Below the pieces are notes generated by a model. It had not been told where the DNA came from and made no database searches. It saw nothing but the letters and a program-made list of their open reading frames with translations. DNA of 64,000 nt from Rotaria sp. Silwood1 (Eukaryota > Rotifera > Eurotatoria > Philodinida > Philodinidae): positions 71,652 through 135,651 of the forward strand of contig CAJNOP010000531.1 of assembly GCA_905250075.1 (NCBI GenBank). Reading direction: 5' to 3'. Position 1 is the stretch's first letter. Every line of letters starts with the position of its first letter. A program made the position numbers and the translations under genes. This document shows, one piece after another, positions 11,029 to 25,200 of the stretch.

Positions 11029-14000
11029 CATTTCTTTTTTCTTTTTTTTGTACAAATTGTCTTGTCATTGTTGTTTTAGTTTGCATTCTGCTTCTATCTC
11101 GCATAACTCTAAGAGTATAAGGCGAGTTATTCTATATGATATATATTTAGTAGATTTCATTTATTCTTTTTCTCTTTAATGTATCTATATACATTTTTTT
11201 TTTGTTCATGATATTAGCCAGCCGCATTCTATTTCATGTAAGTGTATGTGTTTATGAGTGTGTACAGTGTGAAATTTGTACATGTATACAGAAAAACAAA
11301 CAAACAAACTATTGAAAAGAAAAAAAAACAAATATATTCTGTATTGACATGTTGCTTTGGTTTTTTTGCATTATCCTTCTTTGCTGCCTTGTTTTCTTTT
11401 TTTTTCAGTATTACGTCAATGGTTGATGATTTCATGTGAAAGGAAGAGTTCATTTTTTTTTTTTTTTTGGAAAAACAAAAGAATAAATCTTTTTTTTTTC
11501 TTGTCATAAAGTAGACTAAATGATGTAAAATGACTAATATAAATGCGTATCTATTGCATCAGATTGAACAGTTCTATATTAGAACAAATGGGTTTTTTTT
11601 AACCTTTTTGTTTTGTGATAATTCAGCAAATAAACAAAATAAAGTAAGGTAAATTTAATTTGCTGATAGATGATAAGTATGAACACAAATTCGAGCTCGA
11701 TCTAGTCGCAAGACACAATCTGATGCATATCTTATACAATACAAGATTGGGAAAATATCACTTTATTCTATACTATGATGAATGATATCAATTTATCTAG
11801 TTTAACCTTTAACGATAAAAACTCAAAGCACCAACCGACCTCTCTATACGTATAAGGTAGTTGTAAAGGCTAAATGTATTCTGAATGATGAGCTCTCGAG
11901 TATGTTATAACTGACAATGACAATGAATACACAACTGAAATGTAGCTAACTAAGAGTAATGCAATGTCAATTCAATATCAATCAGTAGATGAAGATAAGA
12001 AGTAAATGTTTCTTCTGATCGATATTAAGAATCTTTCTGTGGGATTTCATTGTAATGATATACGTTCTTTTTTTCTTTTAATGTCATGGAACAGTACTGA
12101 TTTCACAAAACAAAAAAAGTTTTGTTAGAAAGTCGATAGTGAATTGCATCATTTGTTTAGATTTAATCAGTTTGAAGTTAAGATTTTTTTTTTCGTCAAT
12201 GACTAGACATATTGGAATAAAATTTAAAATTGTACAATTTGATAAACTTTATTCGACCATTACAGATATACTGTAAATATCCCTTAAATTTTAAATATCT
12301 TAATCTGTAAACATATTATTATTAGAATTTAAACTACTCTTCATAAATAACAGTAAGTAAAATCAAAAAACAGAATGAAAAAGCTGTTAGCACAATCCCT
12401 GCGGGATTAAAATGTAAAACATGATGTAGTTACTGCTGCTAATCACAGAGAGAGACTATTTTATTCTATCTATTTTGGGACACATTTCTTTTTCTTTTTT
12501 TATTATCTTTTTACTTAATCTTTTAGAAATGCAAAAAGGAAGTGGTTTAGAATGAGACATTGTTGATATATGATCATTGATTGTATATCAACAATGTATG
12601 TCATAGTTTCTTATGATTTCATTTGCTAAAATGTCTATGTCAACTTCAAGTCAATTGAAATAAAATCTAGTTTTATATTTTTAAAATATAATAATTTGCT
12701 TGTGTTTTTAGAGTTAAACATTATTTTCTTCAATACAATGCTATTTTTTCTTTTGTTTTGAATATTAGTCATATATTCACTTGATGTTTATGTTAGAATG
12801 TATACTAATCAAAATTATCAAATTCTAAAAGTTGAATCACTTAAAGATTTATATTAATGTGCTAAAACATATATAATTTTAAAGAAAAAAAATATATATA
12901 TGTATGATGAAATTTTTTATTTTTATATACAAAACAAAAAATAAAAATCTATAAAACTATGAGATGAAGCAAATAATGACAATACTAATAATTATTATAA
13001 TCTAGTTAGATGAAATTATTATATATATTATCATCTTCTTTTGTATATTTCTATCAATGATCGATTGTTGTCTATTGTTGAAAGTCAGAAAGAAGGAAAA
13101 AATTGATTGGATTCTTCTTTTTTTTTGACGACTCGTCAGAGATTTATCTCTTATTTCTTCAACGATGAATATTGTGTGTGTGTGTGTGTGTTTGTGATGT
13201 GCGAGTCTGTGAATAAACTCCCGGAAACAGATTGCATTCTTTTTCTCTCTCTCTCTCATGTTTATGAGTTCTCAGTTCGTTGTCTTTTGTCTGGGTTATA
13301 AGTGCAAATGGGAACTGAGAACACGAGACTTTACTACTATTGAGAAGATCTTGCTTTTTATATACAAGAAGAAAATGTCATAATGTGTAGTTCATTCTAT
13401 AGCCGCTATAACTAGTCGGAGATCTCTCTAAAGAAAAAACAAGCATGAGCGCGAAAAAGAAAAAAAGAAAGAGATGCCGAGTCGTTAATAGTTTTTCTCT
13501 TTCTTTCATTTTCTTGTCGAATAAGTCACGATCGTTGTGCTAGAAAGAAAACCTATATGACAATAATGACAGCACACTACTAGTAAGAAAAGACCAACCG
13601 TTCTATCACTTCATTCTCTTGTCTTCTTAGTGTGTATGTAAAAAAAAAAAAAAAAAAAAAAAGAGGGAGAGACAGAATAGCAGCGAACAACACATACAGA
13701 GACCATGTAGGTCAAATGATCAAGGAATTGAATCATAATATATATAGAAGAGGAAAGCGAACGATGAGAAACATAGAAAATAATAGAGAAAGAAATAAAA
13801 ATCATTTGCTGGAGAGCAATAGCAAGACGGCATCAACATATTTCCAATCGCCGTCATACTTGGACGCGCATATATATATATCTAGCAAAAACGTGATTTG
13901 TATTATAAACGAACAGGTAAAAAAAAGAAAAAAACTAACAAAGAAGAAACGATCTTTTGTTATCTTCTCTTAATGTTTGCATATTTTGTATAATTAGATG

Positions 14001-15711
14001 GATGAATATGCTATTTAGATTTCGAAGAACGACTGTGATGATGATGATAATGACAAGAGGAAATAGAAAAGAAGATGAAGAAAGAAAAGAAACATCGTCT
14101 GATGTGTTATTATTGTTGCTGTTGTAATGGAATAATATTACTTCAATACATATAGTAGTAAAGACAATTAGTTGTTCGATATTGATCAGAATAGAGAAAA
14201 CAAAAAAAAAACAAAAAAAAAAGAAATTCTACTCAAACAAACATAGATAACTAGTTGACTTTTCATCATTCTCTTTGTTTGTTTTTTTTTTCTTTTTCAA
14301 TCGATATACATTGAGATGAATACAAAATATCTGATAAATAAGAAATTGCTAAACTATTGTCATTCTTATTGACAGTCTAGTTATTCTTTTTATCTTCATC
14401 TAAAACAAAATAAGATATATGGACAAATAAATTATTTGTGTAGTTGAGAACACATATTCTTTTGTACGGTGTCGTTTTTTTTTTGTATTGCATGCATACG
14501 AAATAGCTTTTTATTATATTGCCTAGAGAACAGCCAAACGTCTCCAACTTTTCATAATCGATGTTGGCTGACTGCTCGTCTAAGTGAGATTGACAATGGC
14601 ACACACGGGACACAATATGACAGGATAGCAAATTGCGGAATGATAGGGAGCACCGTCTAAACAATAGACATCCATATAGAAACGGAGAATGCTCGTGTAT
14701 ATGTCGTTATATTGGTATGAAGAAACGAGTGTTCAAAAAAAAAAATACACAGACACACAATCATTTCCTTTTCTTAACTGAATGGTAAATTATTATGTAA
14801 GTTAACATTTTAGTTTTTTTTGTTTCATCAATTGAAAGACAAAACAAATATTAAGTGTAAAAATCTTTATATTGAATATAAGATAGAAAAGATATACACA
14901 TGAATAAATGAATTCTTTCATATTTATTTAAGAAAAAAAAAAAAAAAAAAACCTAAAATCGAGTAATAATATTTAATTCAATGTTTATTTTTGTAGATTA
15001 TCCATCGTTAAAAAATATATACGCGTACATGCACACATACAATAAATGAATTGTATGTGTGTGTGTATATGATGAAAATTACTTTTCAATGACTTTTAAT
15101 GTTCTATTAAACGCATACATTAGCTATCGAAGGGATAGAGAGAGAGAAAGTAATGCTGCAGGCGTTATGTATGTTCCCTTTTTCTATTTTTTTTTTATAC
15201 TATCGATTCAAACGATAGATATATATTGGTTGGTGTGAATCGGAAATAGGACTTGTTGTGTTACTGTTCGTTCATTTTACCCTTTCGGGCATGTTTATTC
15301 GACATAATATGTAAAACATATTATTGGTATAGGTTTTTTTTTCTTCGTCTTCTTTAGTATTGATTTTGTTTTTTTTCTTTGAAGTGTTTAAAGCAAAAAA
15401 TGATATGAATAGCTTTGAAAGATAATTTTAATTTAACGGACACAAAAAGAAAACAGAATTTATAAAGAAACAAATGATGTCTATGTCTTTTCATAGTATT
15501 ATGTCTCGATTTCAGTCTTCGAACCATTGCGTTTTCTCTTGAGTAGAATTATCGTCCTCGTCGTCGTTTTCTCTCTCTCTCTCTTCGCCGCCCTTTTGCT
15601 TGCCCTTCTCAAGAAAGACGAATGATAAGAGTGAACAAGGCATGAGTGCGGCGAGCATAATGGAACAGAGAGACAAGGAGCAATGGGGGGGGGGGGGGGG
15701 GGGGGGGGGGG
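11029..15711. other. 3' UTR then long gene-free region with simple repeats
   Basis: The 3' UTR of the AT-hook gene contains AATAAA-type signals near 11480 and 11628. Beyond it I see no gene. Notable pieces are a perfect 14-bp hairpin (ACATTGTTGATATA and its complement, 12557-12597) and a TTAGC-type hairpin at 12387-12415 that matches another at 57683-57711. Simple repeats include a (TG)n microsatellite at about 13172-13191, long A-runs (13640-13662, 14932-14950) and purine-rich simple sequence. A run of 27 G (15685-15711) leads into the assembly gap. Confidence 0.6.
12387..12415. repeat. TTAGC-type short hairpin, copy 1
   Basis: The stem is ATCCC / GGGAT with the loop TGC, flanked by TTAGCACA and TAAAATGT. 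It is partner to the copy at 57683-57711, where the stem differs by compensating changes. Confidence 0.45.
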
Positions 15712-15811
15712 NNNNNNNNNNNNNNNNNNNNNNNNNNNNNNNNNNNNNNNNNNNNNNNNNNNNNNNNNNNNNNNNNNNNNNNNNNNNNNNNNNNNNNNNN
15801 NNNNNNNNNNN
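15712..15811. other. assembly gap (100 N) inside a poly-G tract
   Basis: Exactly 100 N, flanked by 27 G on the left and 12 G (15812-15823) on the right. It is a conventional unknown-length gap, almost certainly caused by a long G homopolymer. Open frames reading across it are artefacts. Confidence 0.95.
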
Positions 15812-15823
15812 GGGGGGGGGGGG

Positions 15824-17974
15824 AAGAGACGCTACATCGACAAGAGCGAAAGAAGAACATGTCAAGGAATTGGAAAGCTTGAGTAAGACGGTCACGATGA
15901 AGGCAACATCGGTAGTGAATATGGTCTGAATCTCTAGAGAATATCCAATGATCGTATTGCGTTTATAACTTGTATATGCGTCTATATGTTATGTTTTTTC
16001 TTGTTATTGTTGTCAGTGTTTTTTTTTCATATACTTTCATTGTATGTTTTTGATAAATATTTATTTAATCTTCCACATCTATTATTATTGTTCGATCAAT
16101 TTATAAGAATTGTCTGTTTATGTCCAGTTCAAAAAAAAAAAAGTGAAGAGGGAAGAAGATACGATAAGGAAAGGGAAATAGGCCCGGTGCCTGAAATAGA
16201 ATAATCACAAAGAAAGAGAGCATCAGGACGCTCGAGTCTTTGTATCGGGAAGAGAGCACTGCGGTAGTCTTCTTGTTTCTCTTTCTCTCTCTTTCCGTAC
16301 AATGACGCGAAATGTTCGTTCATTCTTATGTTTCTCGTTGTAACAGCCAGTCAGTAGAGCAGTGCATTTACTAATAGAAAATAGCGTTAGTATAGACAGA
16401 AAAAAAAAGAAACGACAGAGAAAAAGAGAACAGAAAAAAAAAAGAAAACCTAGTCGTCGTAGCAGCTGGGACTACTAGAACTAAAATGAAAAAGAAAGAG
16501 AGAAAGAGCGCACAAAAAAATAATAATAATAGACACGATAAAAGTAGAGGCATCATCAGCGGTAGTGGTGGCTACTAAAGAGACACAAAGAGAGAGAGAG
16601 AGAAAGAACGTGTTTCTGCAATTTAGTTCCCGTTGTATGCAATAAGAGTAACTATATGGTTAGTAATTGAAATGTGACTTGATGATGATCAAATACATAC
16701 ATATTGAAAAAGAAAAACAACAAGTATTCTCAATACTATAGCAAATACTTATGTTTTATATTTCTTTTATTTTTGAATAGTTATGGTTTTTTTTTTCTAG
16801 ATAAAATATTCGATTGAATACAATAAAGATATATGATAAAATATCGAACGTTTCGATGACATCGGTGCTTGCAGATGGATGCTCAACAACAAGATCAACA
16901 ATCACAAATCGATTTTGTCAAACATATCGAGGGTATGAAAATATTACTAGACAAAAAAATTCTTTCTTTTTTCATTTGTTTTTGTTTCTTTTTCAAAGAT
17001 TAATTAAAAAGAAAAAAAAAAAAACGAAAGAAATTAGATCGTGCTAAATTTTATTTGACATATGTGAACTCATAGCCTATTGACAAGATTACCGGATACG
17101 TTTAATAACTAAATCTTAAAGCAATAATTATCTTCTATATTCTGAGAAGATCATTTCTTTTTATTTACAAAGGAAGACAATAATCATTTTCTATTCTATC
17201 ATTTCTAAATTAGATATTCAATTCATTAGTGACATCTATATATATATAAGTTTTGCAAGATTTGACAGATATGTTCATGATAGCAAAAATTATAAATGTG
17301 TACATGTAATATTTCAAAAATCTTAATAAAGATTTTTAACTTCTAATAACTACAAAATGAAAAGTTCATTGAACCAATTTTTTCCGGAAATTATCAGTAT
17401 TAAGTATCTATCAATTTATTCATACTGAGTAAAATTCTGTAAACGTTTATAATGCCAAGTTTAGATTTTTTAAATATATATAAAACATATTAGAAACTCA
17501 ATTCTGAAGAGAATATCAGTAAATAAGAAAAAAAGTTATTACAAGAAAAAAAAAAAAAAAAAAAACTCAACAAGTGATACATTTCCTTCGAGATTTATGT
17601 CAAAATCTATTGAGTCAATCTTATTCTCTAATACTAATCGTATAAATTAATCAATTTTTTTTTATAGATCTAATTGATGTCTTCTCAAACTAAAACATAG
17701 TCGATTTTGATTGATTAGTTACACTTATTAAACTTGGTAAAGACTATTGTTTTGAATCTTCTAATGTTACATTATTCGCATCGAGATTTCTACTGTCAAG
17801 AAATCTCATTAAATGTTTTTGCATCTTGTATATGAAAGCATTTCTAAATATTGCACATTCTTGTTGGAATATTCCTATTTTTTATTCTTACGAAAAATAT
17901 TGTCATAAAAATAGCTCTAATATTTATCAATATTTATTTGCTTAGGTTAGCCATGTACAAGGTGGCACTGTGCT
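15824..17974. other. intergenic / 5' region of the NALF-like gene
   Basis: Purine-rich simple sequence lies at 16120-16620. One exon-like piece is seen: TGCAG at 16869-16873, then ATG at 16874 opening a frame that reads MDAQQQDQQSQIDFVKHIEG to a possible donor GTATGA near 16932. No downstream exon joins it in frame, so it may be a 5' exon or chance. An acceptor ending at 17945 (tttgcttag) lies 29 bp before the ATG of the next gene. A short upstream open frame (ATG at 17953) precedes that start. Confidence 0.4.
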
Positions 17975-19921
17975 ATGTCTTTATTTCTCGTCACTGATGA
18001 TGGTGATGATGATATTCAAATTCTTAAATATGAACATCTTTATCAACAAATAAAAGAACTTGAATATAATTTTTTATCTATTAAATATTCATTATCGATA
18101 GTTACTAATTCCAAAACTTATTATTGTCGGCGCCGTTATCGGCCGCAGCAATGTTTAGTGAAACATTTGCTCACCTACATGTTCACATTGCTTATCCTAA
18201 TCAATCATCTTCATTGGTCAATAATATTTTTTTCCTTATCTTCAATAAAACTCATGTCAACATACGCATTAACAACAACAACAACATTTGGTCCAAAATT
18301 ATCGCCGTCCATAATCAAAGAGGACGAACAACAATGTTTACCACTAGATCATTTACAAATCGATCGATTATGTTCAAAAACATGTTGTGCACAAAAAACT
18401 CCATACGAAAAATTAGACAATATCAATCAATTATTATTAAATTCATATTATTTACCATTTTGTTCAAATTATACATTAAATTATTCGATAAATCAAACAA
18501 ATTTTTTCAACGAAATAACAGAAAACGAATGTCGAGAAATGCTCAATCAATTAATTTCAAACGACAAAGAAGCTCGTTATGCATCAAAACTTTTTGCTAC
18601 TTATATGCAAGCTATCGATTCAGCATCAATCGAAAATCGTTATTCAATAATCAATGCCGATTGTCAAGTAAAAATATTTCTTTTTTTTTTTTTTTTAATC
18701 GTTATTATAATTATTATTTTAATATTTTTAGGGAGCTTATCAAAAATGGGCTTGTTCAGTCAAAATTCCATATTTTTATCAAAATCATCGTATATCGCCT
18801 TGTCGAAAGATCTGTGATGAAGTCGAGCGTATTTGTCCCACATTTAGACCCAGTGATCGTGAACCATTCTTTGCCGGACAACCATTGTTCTTTTGCGATG
18901 GTAATTAGATTCTTAATATTTTTTTTTTTCTTTACATTTTTCCTCTCATAAGTATACTGAAAAAAACAAAAGATCTTATCTGACGATGATATTCTATTTG
19001 TTTTGTTTTACAATTATTGATGAATTTACAATAGATTTGAGCAATTACATGAGTGTTTTACCACATATATGACATATGGATAATGAATATTATATCTAAA
19101 AAAAACAAATATTACAAATTAATAAAAAAACCTTGATGTTTTATTGTCTCATTCATAATCGGCTTAAAATACATTGAATAGATTTTAATCTATAGATAGA
19201 AAATTGTTCTTTTTTTTTTTTTTTTGGAAATATAGCTTGTAAAAATATTTTATAAGTATACTTGACACTATTATCACATCATCCGTTCGTTTAATCAAGA
19301 TTATTTATTTTTTTATTAATGATTTATGATAGATCAATTCTAGCTTTATATTACTTTTTCAATGTGACATTCAATAGCATAGCAAAATGATTTGTTACAT
19401 ATTATGACATCAACAGAATTTTGATGAGCATTAAAAAAGATAATAGAATCATAAAACACAGAATCAATGATAAGATATGAAAAAGAAAAAGAAAAACTTA
19501 ACATCTAATGACTAGATTGAAATAAATATTTTATTTTTTTTATTTTTATTTATATCTTAATATAGGAGATATTGTACCAAACAGTGATTATGGAAAACCA
19601 CCATATTGTTTTGATACATGTCATCTAGTTGATGGTCCATGTCAACATCATTCCACTTCGTCATCATTAAATAAATCTTTATTGATAGAAACTAACGAAG
19701 ATCATGTGACTAGATTATCATGTTTTGAAATTGAACATTTATCATTGCCTTTTCCATCAGAAGAATCATCATTATTACCTTTATCTATCAATAATTCAAT
19801 ATTCAATTATACAAATAATACATTTATTTCGGCATCAGCTATATCTATTATATCATCAGTTTGGTCAACTATTATTGTCAATATTTTGACTTATATTTTC
19901 GTTTTTCTATTAAGATTATAA
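17975..19921 (+). CDS. NALCN channel auxiliary factor-like (FAM155/NLF-1 family)
   Basis: Three exons join in frame (17975-18667, 18732-18900, 19566-19921) to give about 405 aa, close to the size of FAM155 proteins. A hydrophobic segment near residues 62-90 and a second at the C-terminus (about 378-400) would anchor the protein in the membrane. Between them is an N-glycosylation-rich, cysteine-rich ectodomain. Family-like landmarks are CSKTCC, FCSNYTLNYS and DKEARYASKLFATYM, then exon 2 AYQKWACS and CRKICDEVERICP, and GQPLFFCD, then exon 3 YGKPPYCFDTCH. This cysteine pattern is characteristic of the Mid1/FAM155/NLF-1 group. Its animal members assist folding, ER exit and gating of the sodium leak channel NALCN. 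Function here is by homology of motifs, not alignment. A distant frizzled-like cysteine-rich domain is the main alternative. The intron before exon 3 (665 bp) is longer than most in the gene set. Confidence 0.68.
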
Positions 19922-20644
19922 TAATAATAATAATAATGCTGCTGCTGCTGATACAGTTGTATTATTTGTAGTTATAGATAGGCAATATATGTCAATCATA
20001 ATCGAGCTGGTTCTCGGTCAGAACAAAAAAAAAAAAAATTTATGGATAGAGAATAGAGCAATCGATAGTACGCAAGTCAATTTCATATGTATATGCCTAT
20101 GTGTGTGTGTGTTTTATTTCTATGTGTAATTTTTTTTTTGTTTTTTTCTCTCTCTTCTTTCTCTATTTTGTTCTTCATGTTTTTTCTTTTTTTTTTTTGT
20201 ACTATTGGAATGTTATGCCATCTTTGAATGGTCTATCATTCATTACTGTTGCTGCTGATAGATCTAGAAGAAGAGAAAAAATGAAAAAAAGAAAATATTA
20301 ATTGACACTGTCATTATTGTCGTTTAGGTTTTTTTTATACTGATATTTATGACATAGGACAAGATAGAACATTAATAATGCTTTATTTGTTCTTAAAAAG
20401 AGTATGAAATTGTCGGCATCTATCGCATACTGAAAAAAAAAAAAATTTCATAAAACTTGGAAAGATTAAAATCACATGACAATCATATTGTTATTGGTTT
20501 CTCATGTAATCTATTTGAAATTTAAATGACTCACATTAGGAAGTGAATATCAATTTATTCCTAAATTAACTTTATATATCGACTAAAAACAAAGAAACAT
20601 ATATATTATTGTATATTTGTTGTTAGATTTCTACATGATTAATT
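19922..20644. other. NALF-like 3' UTR and intergenic
   Basis: Trinucleotide runs follow the stop codon (TAA/GCTGCTGCTG). Then come pyrimidine-rich simple sequence and a short (GT)n. A splice acceptor at 20626 (tttgttgttag) lies 18 bp before the next ATG. No gene seen. Confidence 0.5.
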
Positions 20645-22293
20645 ATGTCTCAAATAACGGATGCAGAAAATTGGAAAATAAATCAAGATTTTCTTGAAAA
20701 AGCACAACCAGGAGATATGATACAATTTATTCGAACTCTTTATAGTCATTGGGCAATTTACATTGGTAAATGAATTGTTTTTCTTTTCTTAATATAAAGA
20801 ATCGATTTTAGGTGATAATGAAGTCATTCATCGATGGGGTGATAATGATGGTATTGGACAAACAATTGGTGTATGGGGAAATGTAACGACTATTTTTGGT
20901 GTACAATTTAACAAAGCTAAAATAACTAAATCAAAGATATCTGATGTACTGAAATATGGTGGTAAAATTCGTATTAATAATTATCTTGATTCAAAATGGA
21001 AGTATGTCATTAATCAAAAAAGATTTACAAGATAATCTTGTAGACTTAATGCATATTAGACAAGTTATAGAAGACAAAAAAAAAAAAAGAGATTTTTATC
21101 TTTCGAATCAAAATTTTTTATCTTAACCAAATAACTAACAACTTCTAAATAAGATGTCATAGATTTTTATTTCAGATATTCCAAAAACTAGCATTATTTA
21201 AATATTTAAAACATAACTTAATAATTATCTCTTCTTTAATTTTCTTTATTCGGACTAAGAAAAAAAAAAAAACAATTCCCTGAAATTGAATATTCACTCG
21301 ATTAGTTAAATAATTATAGGTTTAGTTGTCGGATCTGAACCGACGATGTAGTTTCTTTCATTAACAGCAATTTAAAATTCATATCAATTTCGATAATTTC
21401 GGACTGATATTCAAGGCTAAATTGAGTACTCGACCCAGTTGCAGGATACTACTTTAAATATTTTTTAATTAAATCATGTTGAATATTAGATAGTAGTATT
21501 ATTTGATTATCTTACATTGAAAAACCGATAGGTAAATCCATTACGAATCAAAACTCAAGAGCAAATATCATGTATGACTCTCTTTTGAACATATGAGTTA
21601 TAAGAACCACGAAAAAAAAAACCAAATTCTTTTGCTTATTAATTCATAATGAGAATTTCAATCATAATTTGGAAATTAAAAGTAAATAAAGAATATGAAA
21701 ATATGAATTCTGTGTCTTTCTTTATGAAACTATTTGCTTAACAAACACGTATAAAATACTTGATAGAATATTAAGATAATGAAAATAACTATTAAAATCT
21801 TATTGTTTGAGTAGAATTTATAATTAGCAATATATTTTGTTAATTGTGGTTTTTGATTAATACTAATTAAGAGTGAATAAATTTAAATATTATTTGCCAC
21901 AGTTAAATTAATATTTGATTATGTCAATTAATAGTTCTCTGTTCTGTTTCAGACCATTACCTGTAACAGTAATTCTTGAAAAAGCTCACAATGCTACTAA
22001 CCAAGAAGGTTATAATGTATTATATAGTAATTGTGAACATTTTGCTACTGATTGTCGTTATGGTCAAGCAAGTTCTCGTCAAGTAAGAATATTCATTTAG
22101 TATTGAAATTAAAAACAAACAAAAAAAAGAACGAAATTCATTATTTGAGGTACAAGTAGCAGTCAGAGGATCAATCGCAACTGGAGTATTCATGGCAGTT
22201 GTACTTGCTGCTAGTGCTTACTTCTTACGTGGTTCTTCGAAAAATGAAGAAGAAGATGATGATGAGAAAGAAATTACAATCAAAACGACTTAA
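20645..22293 (+). CDS. PLAAT/HRASLS-type phospholipid acyltransferase, LRAT fold
   Basis: Four exons (20645-20765, 20812-21001, 21953-22082, 22150-22293) join in frame to 194 aa, typical of the PLAAT (HRASLS) family of NlpC/P60-LRAT thiol hydrolases. The catalytic pieces are visible. His35 is in SHWAIYIG, the second His47 is in NEVIHRWG, and the nucleophile Cys131 is in the NCEHF signature followed by DCRYGQASS. A C-terminal hydrophobic stretch (about residues 154-173, ATGVFMAVVLAASAYF) is the usual membrane anchor, and an acidic-then-basic tail follows. Family enzymes cleave phospholipids as PLA1/A2 and transfer acyl groups to phosphatidylethanolamine at intracellular membranes. That activity is inferred because all active-site residues are present. 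The start follows an acceptor at 20626. The intron between exons 2 and 3 is 951 bp. The exon 4 acceptor at 22149 keeps the frame. Confidence 0.88.
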
Positions 22294-25200
22294 CATTGTG
22301 ATGGAACTTTATTTTTATTCGTTTCGACTTATCTTTAGCATATATTATGATCGATAAAATATTTATTTTGTTGGACTGAAAATGAATTATGAGAAAATAT
22401 TTTTTTTCTATTTTATGTGTATTGAGTTCTAAACTAACTTCATATATTTTGTTTTGGATGATATATAAGTAAAAAGTATCTAAACTTTAAGAATTTTGTT
22501 TCATAGTTTGGTCATAAATAGATCTAGTTGCAAAAGCTAATCTGAACTTGGTAAACTTTTATGTGGAAGAGTAGAAACATCTGCATACGTTTTTTTTTTA
22601 GATAAGAACGTTTCAATATAGAAAATCTGTTATTCAACAGCTCATTTTCCACATGATAGTTGATGAGAATGGTCGAATATTGACCTATATTTTCGAATAA
22701 TTTCAACCATTTGTCTTAAAATTTTTTTCAATGAATGTTATGTTCTAATCAAGTTTTCCATCAGAATTCTACAACCATTGTCATCGATCCAGAAACGATC
22801 CATGCTGAGATCATTACAAAAACTAAAGGCTTCCTCATACTATAAGATTATATCGGATTGAAGTACCTTATCTTTCACATAACATAGACATGAGAGTCCT
22901 TATTTGATAATAAGAAAATGAAGGTTAATCCATTTATATAGTAAGAAATCAGAAAAGTGTCAAGAAGTCTTATTTTGATTCTAGAGAAAAAAAAACTCAA
23001 TATATTTGTTGTGAATCCTTGGCATTAAGGCCAATGGGTCTCGATTTACTCCTTGCGATCAATATTTACTGAGCTGTATCTCTCTTGAAAATCTCAGACA
23101 AAAAAATTGATGCTCATGTAATTGTTTTTTCGATTAGTCGGACTTCTTGCGACTACTGTAAGAGATAAAATCGATTAGTCCTTTGGAGGTCAGCGTAAAG
23201 AATTCTGTATGTACTTTTTTAGAGTTCCTTTAACCGATGAGTAGATGATCTTTGATTTCTGACTACAATATTTTATTCTTGAAAAAAAGACTATTTTGAA
23301 GCTCCTCTTTCAATATGACTCTCTATTTCATTCTCTAACAGTTGAACTCATTTCTTACATAACTTCGTAATTCCCAATTGATACTTCAAGAACATATCAA
23401 CCTTACTTTCATAGACGAGGAATGATTCCCATACGTTACCTCATAAAATTTTAATGTTGTTCAAATCTACAATAAAATATGTATGTCTCAAAGAATGGAA
23501 GAGAATCACGAAAGAAACTTAATTTTTACAAGAACCAAACAATATTCTTTTCGAACGACTGATGTAGAAATTCATCAAACACTTATCTCTATGATATAAT
23601 TAAAAATTAGTTGAAATATCTATCATTACTTCAGGAACTTCTCTGAAAGTCGAATGTAAATTATGCTCAATTCATGTCTAAAAACAACATTATTGGAAAA
23701 TGGCAGAATATACAATGAATCGATACTGCATTGGTTATCCTCACTTTTTTGCCTGATGATACCTCTGTTGTAGATTGAATATCTTCACAAGCAAACGGTT
23801 TTAAAAGCTAAAACTTTTGACGTTTTCACATCTAACTTGGGTCTACACACAGGCGAAAATTAATTAACGTCGAGAATATCAATTGAGCAGCATTAAAACA
23901 AATAATATTTTCGATTTTTCATAGTTATTATAAAATACGTCAATAAATGATTTTCAGCATCAGATAGAGCTCGTCGAGTTGTTCGTGGAATCAATGAAAT
24001 TACTACTGTTAGAACATGTTTCTAGAGTAGTCGGCTGTAAAAAGAGTCGAATCTAGGCCTAACATAACCTGAGTGGTTCATTTTTAAGATACAATAAACA
24101 AAAATATCGAACCAAATGTGCAACGCAAATGAAAATTCCTTTTTTTTTTTTTTTGTTATTTTATGCGTTCTTTTTCCATTGTTAAATCATTCTTCTCATA
24201 GTCTTCACTGCATTTCGTTTCATGTCTCTTTTCTTTGCTCTTTTTCTGCCTTATTTTTCTTGGTGGCATGTTTATATGGTTTGGTGAATTAGTCTCTAGC
24301 TTTTTTACATTTTTCTTTCTTTATAATGAGATGCACCAAGGATCGAAATGTTGAAACAAACTGTTGATCAAATCCATTTTAGTCGTGTCATTCGTATTGA
24401 AATCACTCGTTTTGGTTTCTGATCCATATTCTGTATTAACTTTTGATCAGTTACTCATGATTTTATAGAATACTTCTTGTTGAGCAGTTGCTATATGGGA
24501 TTTAATGAAGCAAAACATTTCGAAAACGATTGTGATATGTGACAAATCAATTGATTAGTTCATTTGAATGAAGTCCTCAAAATGTACGTTACTATTGCTT
24601 TCTTTTTATTTTTTACTCATTTTTTTCTCTCTCCACCTATTTCTGTTTTTTTCTATTAGGAGTATTGTAAGACATTGAAGTAACGCTTGTATGTTTCTCT
24701 TTGCCCCTTTAGAAAAGGCGCATGTGTATATTTTTTTTCATTTCTCTTGACGTGTAACTGCAAGAAGGTAAGAACACGATTTATATATTTTGATGGCATT
24801 GATTTGTCTGCAGTAATCAGACGGTAAGATTTCAAATTAAATATCTTATGAGAGCAGAAATTTTGGTATAAAGAACATCTAATAGTAGTATTCTCGATGC
24901 ATTGAAAATAAAAACAACGAAACAACTTAGTTGAAAAAATTAATTTCACATACGATTCTTAATGAATGACCATATACTAGCGTAAGAAAAGTGATTGCAT
25001 AAAAGTCGAACAGTGGAAAATTGTTCGCTGTAAACACCTCTCAATGCGGAAACCTTCATGAAGTGAGTACTCTCAACATAGACATAGCTATTTCTGATGG
25101 AAATGGATCTTTCCATAGTAAACATCATCATATTCTGCAGTGTGAAAAGCTTTTTACATTTCTATGACATTGAATGACCAATTCACTGCAAGTGTTTTTT

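Noticed and set aside
12557..12597. Perfect 14-bp hairpin considered as a terminator or small RNA
   Set aside because: Far from any gene end in a eukaryotic context, with no U-tract and no second copy seen.
13172..13191. (TG)n tract as a telomere-like repeat
   Set aside because: A plain dinucleotide microsatellite, not TGTGGG.
15512..15929. Open frames on both strands across the first N gap
   Set aside because: They consist of translated poly-G/poly-C and N; no coding signal outside the tract.
24325..24370. Possible second Penelope-like 3' end (GATCGAAATGTTGAAAC)
   Set aside because: No paired stem II before GAAA and no RT sequence nearby.
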